Assembly: GCA_035911135.1 (NCBI GenBank)
Contig: JAMHWD010000045.1
Coordinates: 248,001 to 312,000, forward strand
Reading direction: 5' to 3'
DNA: 64,000 nt
DNA from: JAMHWD01 sp035911135
Lineage (GTDB): Bacteria > Pseudomonadota > Alphaproteobacteria > Micavibrionales > Micavibrionaceae
Shown: piece after piece, positions 17,071 to 25,405 of the stretch
Layout: every line of letters starts with the position of its first letter
How positions within the stretch are numbered: the first letter of the stretch is position 1
Translations under genes and position numbers: made by a program
Notes under the pieces: generated by a model
Database searches by the model: none
What the model was told of the DNA's origin: nothing
The model's input: the letters and a program-made list of their open reading frames with translations, nothing else

Positions 17071-17550
17071 GTGGCTGGTAGCGTCAATAAAGTCATTCTC
17101 GTCGGCAATCTGGGTAAGGATCCTGAAATCCGCACCATGCAAACAGGCGGGCGCGTGGCCAATCTCTCTATTGCCACATCGGAAAGCTGGAAAGATAAAA
17201 ACAGCGGTGAGCGCAAGGACCGCACTGAATGGCACCGCGTTGTGATTTTCAACGAGGCGCTGGTCGGCATTGCTGAGCGCTATTTGAAAAAAGGCTCCAA
17301 GGTTTATCTGGAAGGCCAGCTGGAAACCCGTAAATGGACGGACCAGTCAGGTCAGGAAAAATATTCAACCGAAGTCGTGCTGCGCCCGTTCCGCGGCGAG
17401 ATCACGATGCTGGATGGTAAATCCGGCGGCGATAGCATGGGCGGCGGCGGTTATTCCGATCGCGGCGCTGATTCCTTCGGTTCATCCTCAATGTCCTCTC
17501 AATCCTCGCCGGCGCGCGTGGATGAGCTGGAAGATGAAATTCCTTTCTAA
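17071..17550 (+). CDS. ssb: Single-stranded DNA-binding protein
   Basis: A 159-residue SSB starting at a GTG with AGGAG upstream. The OB fold occupies about residues 1-110 (SVNKVILVGNLGKDPE, then W-x-x-K, TEWHRVVIFNE, and KGSKVYLEGQLETRKW). A Gly/Ser-rich flexible linker follows, ending in the acidic tip DELEDEIPF that docks partner proteins. It coats single-stranded DNA in replication, repair and recombination. Confidence 0.97.
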   Translation: MAGSVNKVILVGNLGKDPEIRTMQTGGRVANLSIATSESWKDKNSGERKDRTEWHRVVIFNEALVGIAERYLKKGSKVYLEGQLETRKWTDQSGQEKYSTEVVLRPFRGEITMLDGKSGGDSMGGGGYSDRGADSFGSSSMSSQSSPARVDELEDEIPF

Positions 17551-17581
17551 TAGATATCATATCAAAAATAAGGTGATGATC

Positions 17582-18103
17582 ATGAAATTCCGGGCATTTG
17601 CTGTGTTGGCTGCGTTGACGTTTTTGGTATCGGCGCCTGTATGGGCGCAGGAAGCCGAGCAGATCGAGGCGATTGAAAGCCAGGAAGCCGCGCCGGAAGC
17701 AAAAGTTGAAGCATCTGATGCCCCGCCTGCGGCGACAGCCAATGATCCAACCTATGCCGAGCGCGTGGAGCTGGCCAAGAAAATGCATGCGCTGCGCCCG
17801 TCCAAGGATCAGGTCAATCAGGCCATTGATGCGACCGCCTTGAGATTGCCTGAGGCCGAGCGCGAGACATTCAAAACCCGTATGCGCGGTGTGCTGAATT
17901 TCCGTGCGCTGGAAAAAATCTCCATTGATGCGATGGCCGAGGTTTATACAGCTGAAGAATTGCGGGCTATGGTCGATTACTATTCCAAACCCGAAGCCAA
18001 AAGCGCCAGCGACAAGCTCACCAAATATAACGAGATCGTCGGCCCTGAACTGATGAAGATGATTGATCAGGGCATGATGCGTTATCGCACAGGCGGGAAT
18101 TAA
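17582..18103 (+). CDS. Secreted DUF2059 domain protein
   Basis: About 173 residues from the ATG at 17582 (AAGG 8 bases upstream); a frame open to 17414 overlaps ssb and is not credible. A clean signal peptide (LAALTFLVSAPVWAQ-E) precedes an acidic, Ala-rich linker. A helical C-terminal domain follows with FRALEKISIDAMAEVYTAEELRAMVDYYSKPEAKS, the DUF2059 pattern. Probably periplasmic; function unknown. It is followed by a palindromic repeat and convergent gatA. Confidence 0.8.
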   Translation: MKFRAFAVLAALTFLVSAPVWAQEAEQIEAIESQEAAPEAKVEASDAPPAATANDPTYAERVELAKKMHALRPSKDQVNQAIDATALRLPEAERETFKTRMRGVLNFRALEKISIDAMAEVYTAEELRAMVDYYSKPEAKSASDKLTKYNEIVGPELMKMIDQGMMRYRTGGN

Positions 18104-18112
18104 TTCTTGCCC

Positions 18113-18195
18113 CGTCATTACATGGCTTGTCCGTGTAATCCATCCAAATAAAAGTGCTATATCCATGGATCACACGCATGAAGCGTGTGATGACG
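18113..18195. repeat. Two-hairpin palindromic repeat, full copy with spacer
   Basis: Module A (CGTCATTACATGG...CCGTGTAATCCATCC) and module B (ATGGATCACACGC-ATGAA-GCGTGTGATGACG) are separated by about 20 extra bases. It lies between the converging ends of the DUF2059 gene and gatA. Confidence 0.85.
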
Positions 18196-18217
18196 TTTGA
18201 ACGTGTAAGTTTATAAA

Positions 18218-19705
18218 CTATGCCGCTTTTTGCAGGATGCTTTGCGGCATGGCGTTAAAGCCGGATTGCTTCTCGATGATGTGACCCACGCGCAGGACCA
18301 GTTCTTCTTCCCATGGACGGCCCAAAATCTGCAAGCCCAGCGGCAGGCCCTTGGAATCCAGTCCTGCTGGTACGGCCATGCCGGGAATCCCCGCCAGCGA
18401 CGCCGGAACCGTGAACACGTCATTCAGGTACATCTTGATGGGATCATCTTCATTCTCGCCAATGGCAAAGGCCGAAGATGGTGCGGTCGGCGTCAGCAGC
18501 ACATCGCATTGCTGGAACGCGTTGGTAAAGTCATCAGAAATCAGGCGGCGGACTTTCTGCGCCTTGATGTAATAGGCATCGTAATACCCGGCGGATAAAA
18601 CATACGTGCCGATCATGATGCGGCGTTTGACTTCCTCGCCAAAGCCTTCGGCGCGGGTCTTTTTGTACATCTCATGCAGATTGGCATCTTCCACGCGCAG
18701 GCCATAACGCACGCCATCATAACGGGCGAGGTTTGACGAGGCTTCGGCAGGCGCGATGATGTAGTAGGTGGGCAGGGCGTATTTGCTGTGCGGCAGGGAG
18801 ACATGGACGATTTCTGCGCCCGCATCCTTCAGCCAGTCCATGCCATCCTGCCAGAGCTTCTGGATTTCCTCCGGCATGCCATCGACATTATATTCTTTCG
18901 GGATGCCGACTTTCAGGCCCTTGATATCGCCTTGCAGGGCGGCGCGGTAATCGGGCACAGGCTTGTCGGCGGATGTGGAATCTTTCGGGTCGAACCCGGC
19001 CATGGATTGCAGCATGATCGCGCAGTCCTCGGCGGTGCGGGCAATCGGCCCGGCCTGATCCAATGATGATGCGAAGGCAATAATCCCAAAGCGCGAGCAG
19101 CGGCCATAGGTTGGCTTGATGCCTGAGAGGCCGCAGAAGGCCGCCGGTTGGCGGATGGATCCGCCGGTATCTGTGCCTGTTGCGCCCATGGCAATACGCG
19201 CGGCCACGGCCGAGGCCGATCCGCCGGACGATCCGCCGGGCACGAGCTGCGCATTGGATCCATCATTTCTCTGCCACGGATTAATCACATTGCCGAAATG
19301 GCTGGTGGTGTTCGATGATCCCATCGCAAATTCATCCAGCGCCACCTTGCCCAGCATATTGCAGCCATCACGAAACATTTGTGATGTCACGGTGGATTCA
19401 TAAGTGGGTTTGAAGCCTTTGAGGATCTTGCTGGAGGCTGTCGTCTGTACGCCGTTCGTGCAGAACAGGTCCTTGATCGCCATCGGAATGCCTTCCAGAT
19501 TTCCCATCTCACCCTTGGCGATACGGGCATCGGAGCCTCTAGCCTGCTCAAGGGCAATCTCCGGCGTTTCCACGATGAAGGCGTTCAAGTGACGCGCGGC
19601 TTCAACGGCCTTGATATGGGCCTGTGTCAGCTCAACCGCGCTGAATTCCTTTTTCTTCAGGGAATCGAGGGCCTGTGCGATGGTAAGATGTGTAAGATTT
19701 GTCAT
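18218..19705 (-). CDS. gatA: Asp/Glu-tRNA(Asn/Gln) amidotransferase subunit A
   Basis: A 495-residue amidase-signature enzyme. The catalytic Lys78 is in MAIKDLF. The Ser-rich loop PGGSSGGSAS (156-165) carries the cis-Ser, and GTDTGGSIRQPA contains the nucleophile Ser183. GatA releases ammonia from glutamine for transamidation of mischarged tRNA in the GatCAB complex. Its start overlaps the upstream membrane-protein gene by 4 bp (ATGA), so it is translationally coupled to the operon gatC - GxxExxY - membrane protein - gatA. Confidence 0.97.
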   Translation of the reverse strand: MTNLTHLTIAQALDSLKKKEFSAVELTQAHIKAVEAARHLNAFIVETPEIALEQARGSDARIAKGEMGNLEGIPMAIKDLFCTNGVQTTASSKILKGFKPTYESTVTSQMFRDGCNMLGKVALDEFAMGSSNTTSHFGNVINPWQRNDGSNAQLVPGGSSGGSASAVAARIAMGATGTDTGGSIRQPAAFCGLSGIKPTYGRCSRFGIIAFASSLDQAGPIARTAEDCAIMLQSMAGFDPKDSTSADKPVPDYRAALQGDIKGLKVGIPKEYNVDGMPEEIQKLWQDGMDWLKDAGAEIVHVSLPHSKYALPTYYIIAPAEASSNLARYDGVRYGLRVEDANLHEMYKKTRAEGFGEEVKRRIMIGTYVLSAGYYDAYYIKAQKVRRLISDDFTNAFQQCDVLLTPTAPSSAFAIGENEDDPIKMYLNDVFTVPASLAGIPGMAVPAGLDSKGLPLGLQILGRPWEEELVLRVGHIIEKQSGFNAMPQSILQKAA

Positions 19706-19941
19706 GGATCTATCTTTGTGTTTTTAGAAAAAATTGTGTTCGCAAGAATAACGTCAGTCAGGCCGACCATAAAAAATCCGCCCCCAATCATGCGGATTGT
19801 TCCGCTTTCGATGCCTGTGAAATCTGTGCCGATTTGCGGCATGGCCAGTGCAAACATGCCGGCCAGAATCAATCCTGTGCCGCCGATCATCAGCGCAGCG
19901 CGGATTTTTCTTTTCTGGTTTTCGGCAATGTCGTTTTTCAT
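19702..19941 (-). CDS. Small two-helix membrane protein between gatC and gatA
   Basis: A 79-residue protein (MKNDIAENQKRKIR...) with two hydrophobic segments at about 15-34 and 48-68, separated by a short polar loop (PQIGTDFTGIESGT). No family recognised. It overlaps the GxxExxY gene upstream (TGATG) and gatA downstream (ATGA), so it is translated as part of the gat operon. It is an unusual passenger in a GatCA operon. Confidence 0.7.
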   Translation of the reverse strand: MKNDIAENQKRKIRAALMIGGTGLILAGMFALAMPQIGTDFTGIESGTIRMIGGGFFMVGLTDVILANTIFSKNTKIDP

Positions 19942-20381
19942 CACAGCGAAATTCTTGTAATGCCGTCCTTGATAAAACGGGTGTTGAAATTCACCAGAAA
20001 CCCGGTTTTCAGATTGGCCAGTTTCAGGAATGTCATCACCTGAGCGCGGTAGATGGCTGGCATTTTTTCATAGGTGCGCAGCTCAACGATCAGCTCGCCT
20101 TCCACCATCAATCCTACGCGGTAACCTTCGTCAATCACGAGGCCATCATAGGCAATGGGCATGGCTTTCTGGCGCTCGACCTTCAGGCCGCGCTTGCGAA
20201 GTTCATAGGCAAGGCAGGCTTCATAGGCATCATCCAGCAAGCCGGGACCCAGCGCGCCATGAACCTTGACGATGGAATTGATGACAACGGCGGCAACATC
20301 CGATCCGCTGGCGGTGCTTGCGCCGGTTATATCGGCGCTGGAATCTGCGGTTTCATTTTTTGACTTCGAGGATAAAAACAT
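19941..20381 (-). CDS. GxxExxY family protein (PD-(D/E)XK-like)
   Basis: About 146 residues from the ATG at 20381, which has GGAGG 8 bases upstream; an ATG five codons earlier has a poorer site. The blocks VHGALGPGLLDDAYEACLAYEL, GLMVEGELIVELRTYEKM and a C-terminal LVNFNTRFIKDGI strand identify the GxxExxY family. The family is thought to have a PD-(D/E)XK nuclease-like fold. The namesake Glu is Asp here (LLDDAY) and the usual ELK is ELR, so catalysis may be lost. It lies directly behind gatC with a gap of a few bases. Confidence 0.83.
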   Translation of the reverse strand: MFLSSKSKNETADSSADITGASTASGSDVAAVVINSIVKVHGALGPGLLDDAYEACLAYELRKRGLKVERQKAMPIAYDGLVIDEGYRVGLMVEGELIVELRTYEKMPAIYRAQVMTFLKLANLKTGFLVNFNTRFIKDGITRISL

Positions 20382-20398
20382 CAGGTCGTCCTCCATTC

Positions 20399-20686
20399 CT
20401 ATTCAACAACTTTGGGCACAACGTAAAAGCCCTGCAGAGTCTCCGGCCCGTTGGCCAGAACCTTGTCTGCATTGCCGCCATCATTAACCACATCATCACG
20501 CAGGCGCAGGTCAATATTGGCAACATTGGCCAAAGGCTCGATATTGTCGGTGTTCACTTCCGAGAGCTGCTCGGCGAATTTGATGATATTGGAAAGCGCG
20601 GGCGCGAGGCGATCAACATCGGCCTCGGTTACGGCGATCCGGGCCAGATTGGCCACGCGGCGCACTGTATCTTTATCCATGGACAT
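20399..20686 (-). CDS. gatC: Asp/Glu-tRNA(Asn/Gln) amidotransferase subunit C
   Basis: A 95-residue GatC beginning MSMDKDTVRRVANLARI; the frame is open to 20842 but upstream sequence overlaps divergent ruvX. Typical features are V-x-x-L-A-R-I near the N-terminus, a central ALSNIIKFAEQLSEVNTDNIEP block, and the C-terminal LRDDVV segment. GatC is the small belt subunit stabilising GatA-GatB. First gene of the operon leading to gatA. Confidence 0.95.
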   Translation of the reverse strand: MSMDKDTVRRVANLARIAVTEADVDRLAPALSNIIKFAEQLSEVNTDNIEPLANVANIDLRLRDDVVNDGGNADKVLANGPETLQGFYVVPKVVE

Positions 20687-20762
20687 AAGCTTAGCGTTTC
20701 CTTTGCGAAAGGCGAAAAAATGATTACTATCATCCCCGTAAAGCCCGCGCAATGAAAACGTT

Positions 20763-21248
20763 ATGACCCCTGATCGCCTTGAAAACATAGCCCTGCAATG
20801 CCCCTCCGATATTTGTATTCTGGGGCTGGATGTCGGCAGCAAAACATTAGGGCTGGCGCTGTCCTCGCCGGATCGTTCCTATGCTACGCCGCTGACCACG
20901 ATCAAGCGCACCAAATTCACCGCCGATCTCAAGGCATTGGAGAAAATCGTCCGGGAATATGAGATTGGGGGATTTGTGATCGGCTTGCCGCTGAATACTG
21001 ATGGCTCGCAGGGGCCGCGCGCGCAATCTGTGCGCGATTTCGCGCTGGAAATGGCGCGTTATGAGGCCGTTGTCGGCTCATCGCCATGGATAGCTTTGTG
21101 GGATGAGCGCTATTCAACCGCCAGTGCCCAGCATCTGATGGATGGGCACATGAAGCGCGGCAAGGCCAAGGATAAAGGCGTGACCGATGCGCTGGCGGCA
21201 CAGATCATCCTGCAATCGGCGCTTGATTTTATGAATAATATGGGCTGA
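20763..21248 (+). CDS. ruvX: Holliday junction resolvase-like YqgF/RuvX
   Basis: A 161-residue RNase H-fold protein. Asp in LDVGSKTLGLALS, FVIGLPLNTDGSQGPRAQSVRDFA, and the C-terminal WDERYSTASA and KGVTDALAAQIILQ motifs define the YqgF family. Family members take part in pre-16S rRNA 5'-end maturation and were proposed as backup resolvases. Divergent from gatC across about 75 bp. Confidence 0.94.
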   Translation: MTPDRLENIALQCPSDICILGLDVGSKTLGLALSSPDRSYATPLTTIKRTKFTADLKALEKIVREYEIGGFVIGLPLNTDGSQGPRAQSVRDFALEMARYEAVVGSSPWIALWDERYSTASAQHLMDGHMKRGKAKDKGVTDALAAQIILQSALDFMNNMG

Positions 21249-21347
21249 TTGCCTATGTTGCGCTGCGCGAATTTGCTATTCTGAAAGCCCGTTTTATTAT
21301 ATAATTCTCATATGATCTGCACCATTCCCAGGAAGGGGTTCCTTTAA

Positions 21348-22784
21348 GTGCTTTATCACCTCTACGACCTTCAGCATGCCGTTTTGACACCTGTGCGTAT
21401 TCAGGCCGAGCTGGCCCGGACGGTTTTTCGCAATCCGTGGAATCCGGTTTCCTATACGCCGCTGGGCCGGACTTTGAGCGCAACGGCCGAGATGGTCGAA
21501 CGCACAACGCGCCGTTTCGGCAAGCCTGAATTTGGTCTTTATGAAACTGTGATTGATGGCAAGAAGGTTGATGTCGTTGAAAAGGTTGTTCTTGATAAAC
21601 CCTTTGGGCGGCTGATTAATTTCTCGCGCAAGATCAAGCGTAACGATCCGAAAGTCCTTATCGCCGCGCCGATGTCCGGCCATTACGCCACGCTGCTGCG
21701 CGGGACTGTGCAGGCGCTGCTGCCGCATCACAATGTCTTTATTACCGACTGGGAAGATGCGCGTCAGGTTCCACTGAAGGAGGGCGTTTTTAACCTCGAT
21801 AGCTATATCGCTTACTTGCGTGAATATCTCTCATTGCTGGGGCCGGATGTGCATGTGATTGCCGTTTGCCAGCCTGCGCCGCCTGTGCTGGCGACCGTGG
21901 CGCTGATGGCCAGTGATGATGACCCCAATCAGCCGCTTTCCATGACGCTGATGGGCGGGCCGGTGGATACGCGCATTTCTAAAACCGAAGTCACTGAACT
22001 GGCCGAAACGCGGCCCATCAAGTGGTTCGAGCAAATGGCCGTTCATGACGTGCCGTTTTATTATCCGGGTGCGTATCGCAAGGTTTATCCGGGATTTTTG
22101 CAGCTTGGCGGGTTCATGTCGATGAATCTGGACCGCCATGTCGGCTCGCATATGAATTTCTATCATCATCTGATTAATGGTGATGGCGATTCCGCCGAAG
22201 CGCACCGTACCTTCTATGATGAATATCTTTCGGTAATGGATATCCCGGCGGAATTTTATCTCCAGACAGTCGAGACCGTTTTCCAGACGCAGGCTCTGCC
22301 GCGCGGCAATATGCAATGGCGCAATCCGCTGACCGATACCATGATGGATGTGCGTCCGCAGGATATCCGCCATACCGCGCTACTGACCATCGAAGGCGAG
22401 CTTGATGATATCTCCGCACGCGGCCAGACAACAGCGGCACATGATCTGTGTTATTCGCTGCCGCAGGCAAAGCAGTATCACCATTTCCAGCTTGAATGTG
22501 GGCATTACGGTATTTTCAATGGCCGCCGCTGGCGTGAACAGATCATGCCGCGCATTCGCCATTTCATTCGCCTGCTGGATACGGATAAGGATCCTGTGCC
22601 CAAGGCGGATTTCGAGAAAGTCCCTGATCTCGCGCCGGAGCGTTATAACCGCGACAAGCATGGTATTGTGGCGATCCGCCGCTGGCTCAAGGAAAACCGT
22701 CCGCAGAGCTACAAGGCGCCGGATGCGTCCGAGCGCAAAAAGCCGGATTTCAGCACTGTGCTGAACAAGGGCGAGTTGATCTAG
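21348..22784 (+). CDS. phaZ: Intracellular poly(3-hydroxyalkanoate) depolymerase
   Basis: A 478-residue protein from a GTG start with GGAAGGGG upstream. It matches the Ralstonia-type intracellular PhaZ family: Cys174 in the lipase-box-like AVCQPAPPV (Cys nucleophile instead of Ser), LLTIEGELDDIS for the acid, and LECGHYGIFNG for the catalytic His. It mobilises stored polyhydroxyalkanoate granules in the cytoplasm. No PHA synthase, phasin or phaR is in the window, but a second depolymerase lies 0.9 kb downstream on the other strand. Confidence 0.93.
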   Translation: MLYHLYDLQHAVLTPVRIQAELARTVFRNPWNPVSYTPLGRTLSATAEMVERTTRRFGKPEFGLYETVIDGKKVDVVEKVVLDKPFGRLINFSRKIKRNDPKVLIAAPMSGHYATLLRGTVQALLPHHNVFITDWEDARQVPLKEGVFNLDSYIAYLREYLSLLGPDVHVIAVCQPAPPVLATVALMASDDDPNQPLSMTLMGGPVDTRISKTEVTELAETRPIKWFEQMAVHDVPFYYPGAYRKVYPGFLQLGGFMSMNLDRHVGSHMNFYHHLINGDGDSAEAHRTFYDEYLSVMDIPAEFYLQTVETVFQTQALPRGNMQWRNPLTDTMMDVRPQDIRHTALLTIEGELDDISARGQTTAAHDLCYSLPQAKQYHHFQLECGHYGIFNGRRWREQIMPRIRHFIRLLDTDKDPVPKADFEKVPDLAPERYNRDKHGIVAIRRWLKENRPQSYKAPDASERKKPDFSTVLNKGELI

Positions 22785-22802
22785 GATTTATCACCGCGCT
22801 GT

Positions 22803-22953
22803 GTCATTGCGAGGAACATCCGTGACGAAGCAATCCAGAAAAACAAATACTGCATCCCAAACTTGATTTGGGATCTTATGGTGGCTAGATCCTGACTGTT
22901 GTCAGGATGCTGGTTATTAGTGGATTGCTTTGCCTTCGGCTCGCAAGGACGAG
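22803..22953. repeat. Composite nested palindrome with ATTGCGAGG...GAAGCAATCC ends
   Basis: The left end GTCATTGCGAGGAAC...GAAGCAATCCAG and right end TGGATTGCTTTGCCTTCGGCTCGCAAGGAC are inverted. Between them are two perfect hairpins: ATCCCAAA-CTTGA-TTTGGGAT and ATCCTGAC-TGTT-GTCAGGAT. The end sequence resembles a repeat widespread in Rickettsiales and other alphaproteobacteria. It occupies the whole gap between phaZ and the YgjP-like gene. Confidence 0.85.
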
Positions 22954-22961
22954 ATGGCAAC

Positions 22962-23672
22962 TTAAATGTTATCCGAATGGCCATAGCTCATCAGCTCATG
23001 GCCGTGATTACGCATCCAGTATTCACCGTCCATGAAATCATCGGACAGGTCACGGCACAAACGCCAGAAAGACGCGCCATGGTTCAGATGCACCAGATGG
23101 GCAACCTCATGGGCAACCACATAATCCATCGCCTTGGGCGGCGCGAAGATCAGACGCCATGAAAAGGCCAGCTTGCCATCTTCCGAACAGCTGCCCCAGC
23201 GGCTCTTGGTGTCCTTGATGCTGACGCCATAGACGCGGCGGCGGACGAGGGCGGCTTTTTCCAGCGACATTTCCGTCAGTTTTTCCTTGGCAATGGATTT
23301 GAGGAAACGGATCAGGCGCGGAGTCGGGTCTTCCTTGTTCGTCACAATGCGAATTTCGTTCCGCAGCAGCTTGATATCGGTTGTATTGTAATCCGGGTTG
23401 TAATCTATGGTAATCAGACGCTTGATCCCGAAAACAGGCACGATATTACCATCTTCAAAAGGGACCGGATGCGGCAGGTCCATCAGGCATTTTTCGATCC
23501 AGTTTTCATGATGGCGCGCAAAGGCCTCCGCGTTCCGAAGGCTTACGCCGCGCGGGATTACAAGGTTCACAACGCGCTCCTTGGGGTCGAGGCGCAAGGC
23601 CAGACGACGGGCGCGTTTGCTGTGCTTGATCTGAATGAAATCAGCAATATCGACAGACTTATTTTTAGGCAT
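22962..23672 (-). CDS. YgjP-like (DUF45) zinc metallopeptidase-fold protein
   Basis: A 236-residue protein. Residues near the C-terminus read HEVAHLVHLNHGASFW, the HExxH plus downstream His of the YgjP/DUF45 metallopeptidase family. An upstream R-x-x-R-WGSCSEDG block is also family-specific, and the N-terminal beta region (RLALRLDPKERVVNLVIPRG) matches. A cytoplasmic metal-dependent hydrolase is expected; its substrate is unknown. Confidence 0.88.
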   Translation of the reverse strand: MPKNKSVDIADFIQIKHSKRARRLALRLDPKERVVNLVIPRGVSLRNAEAFARHHENWIEKCLMDLPHPVPFEDGNIVPVFGIKRLITIDYNPDYNTTDIKLLRNEIRIVTNKEDPTPRLIRFLKSIAKEKLTEMSLEKAALVRRRVYGVSIKDTKSRWGSCSEDGKLAFSWRLIFAPPKAMDYVVAHEVAHLVHLNHGASFWRLCRDLSDDFMDGEYWMRNHGHELMSYGHSDNI

Positions 23673-23681
23673 GTTTTGATA

Positions 23682-25226
23682 CTAAGCAGGCCTGAAATCA
23701 GATTCAAGATGTTTATTTATTTTTATTTTTGATGTCTCGGAAGGCTGCGGTGACCAAGGCTTTTGGGTGTCCGAAGCGCGGATTTTCTCGGCTGCCCAGA
23801 ACTTGACACCGGTTTCCCATGCTTTTCCAGAAAACATGTAATGACCGGCATCGAAAACGGCATGGCTTTTTAAGGAATCAGGCACTGCCGGGGTCAGGCC
23901 CAGCAAGGCGCCTGTCTGCCCGTAACCTTTTCGGGGGTCAAACCCGCAGATATCGTCTTTTTTGCCATCGGCGGCATGGATGGCCACGTCCTTGATAGCC
24001 CCCAGATCAAGATGGCCCAGTGTTTCATGTTCATATGTGCCATTGGCAATCTGGTTATCACGGAAAACAATCTCAACCGTCTCCAGATACAACTCTGCCG
24101 TGAGGCTTTGGATATCAAAGAAGAACTTTTTATCAAAATCCACCTTCTTTTCAACGGCCCCCATGTTTTCGGCAATCAGGTCCTGATAGAACTGGCCGAA
24201 TTTCTCCATATGGCTCTGGACGCTGGCCTTGTTCTTGAAGATAAAGGCAAGGCGCTGCATATGGCCGGGATAAACCTCGCGCCCTTCGCCGGCTTTTCCG
24301 GCATGAACCGGGAAGATCACCGAATTTTCAAACCAGCTCATCGGCTTGCTATGGGCATATTGATTGGTGCTGGTGGGGGCGATGGAGGTATCCATTGGGC
24401 TGGCCAGCGCGACAAGGCTCACCGGGCGGGCGGCGCTGTCTTGCGCCGAGAGGAATGCTGTGGCCGCCAGAACGCCGGGTCCGGGCTGGCAAACGGGCAG
24501 GGCGTTGGGGCGCTGGCCTGTACCGGAACCATCGCCGTATGGGTCATGCGCGGTGACGGCTTCAAATCCTTGCATGAATGTGCCAACCATATCGTCAAAC
24601 CCGTATGAACCTTCATTGACCGGGATATGCGTGGCATCTTTATGATAGGCGACATAAACCTCGTGATCGGGGGCGAGGCCCTGCACGGTTTCTTCCAGCA
24701 GCGAGGGGCCATGGCCGGATGCTGGCACGAACACGATAACCTTGGGGTCTGTGCGCCCGGTCAGCTCGCCGTCCTTGTTCATGCGTTTGATATGATCAAT
24801 CCGGAAAAAGGGCGTATCCAGAACAGGCGTTTCTGCAACTTGCGTCTTCTGGCCGTTGATGGTGAACGCGCTCCAGTCATAGGGCACGTTTTCGTAAGGA
24901 TTGGCCATGTGCTTGAGAAAGGCCGCATTGGCGGTCAGGATCCTGCGCCCCTCATTCAGAAACTCATCATATGGTTTCCAGCCTAATGCGCGCAGGCTCT
25001 TGTCCACGGCCGGGTGCGTCATGCGCTGCATATTGCCAAAGGCGATAATGCCGGGGTTTTGCTCCAGGAATTTCACGCCTTGGGCTAAATGCAGATTGGT
25101 GTCGGCCGCCAGATGCATGCCATCGCGGATGTAATCAGCATTTTTTTCCACCTCGTCATACCAGCGCAAAAATGCTGCCGGATCCTTGCCCGAAGCCTTG
25201 TCCAAAAATCGCTCGACCAGATGCAT
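23682..25226 (-). CDS. phaZ: Second intracellular poly(3-hydroxyalkanoate) depolymerase
   Basis: A 514-residue paralogue of the depolymerase at 21348. The Cys nucleophile is Cys246 in LPVCQPGPGVLAA; the C-terminal DAGHYMFSGKAWE holds the catalytic His. It has an extra N-terminal helical extension of about 100 residues (FLDKASGKDPAAFLRWYDE...), perhaps for granule binding. Paired depolymerases may differ in polymer state or regulation. TGCATTGCA at 25310-25318 lies about 85 bp upstream of the start and could be a PHA-responsive site, though this is not established. Confidence 0.9.
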   Translation of the reverse strand: MHLVERFLDKASGKDPAAFLRWYDEVEKNADYIRDGMHLAADTNLHLAQGVKFLEQNPGIIAFGNMQRMTHPAVDKSLRALGWKPYDEFLNEGRRILTANAAFLKHMANPYENVPYDWSAFTINGQKTQVAETPVLDTPFFRIDHIKRMNKDGELTGRTDPKVIVFVPASGHGPSLLEETVQGLAPDHEVYVAYHKDATHIPVNEGSYGFDDMVGTFMQGFEAVTAHDPYGDGSGTGQRPNALPVCQPGPGVLAATAFLSAQDSAARPVSLVALASPMDTSIAPTSTNQYAHSKPMSWFENSVIFPVHAGKAGEGREVYPGHMQRLAFIFKNKASVQSHMEKFGQFYQDLIAENMGAVEKKVDFDKKFFFDIQSLTAELYLETVEIVFRDNQIANGTYEHETLGHLDLGAIKDVAIHAADGKKDDICGFDPRKGYGQTGALLGLTPAVPDSLKSHAVFDAGHYMFSGKAWETGVKFWAAEKIRASDTQKPWSPQPSETSKIKINKHLESDFRPA

Positions 25227-25405
25227 GATAAGCCCTTAATTCCCGTAAAACCGTAAATGAGCGGTGATCTTAGGAAAACGAGCTTAGGCATTTCCAGTAC
25301 AAAAATTACTGCATTGCAAAATTACATGAAATAATATTACAAAAAATCTGTAATCTGTTGAATATAATTAGCAATTAAATGAAACGGGGCTGTGTATGAA
25401 TTGGC

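Noticed and set aside
17402..18166. A 254-codon minus-strand frame opposite ssb and the DUF2059 gene
   Set aside because: The plus-strand genes have clear families, a signal peptide and ribosome sites; this is the shadow.
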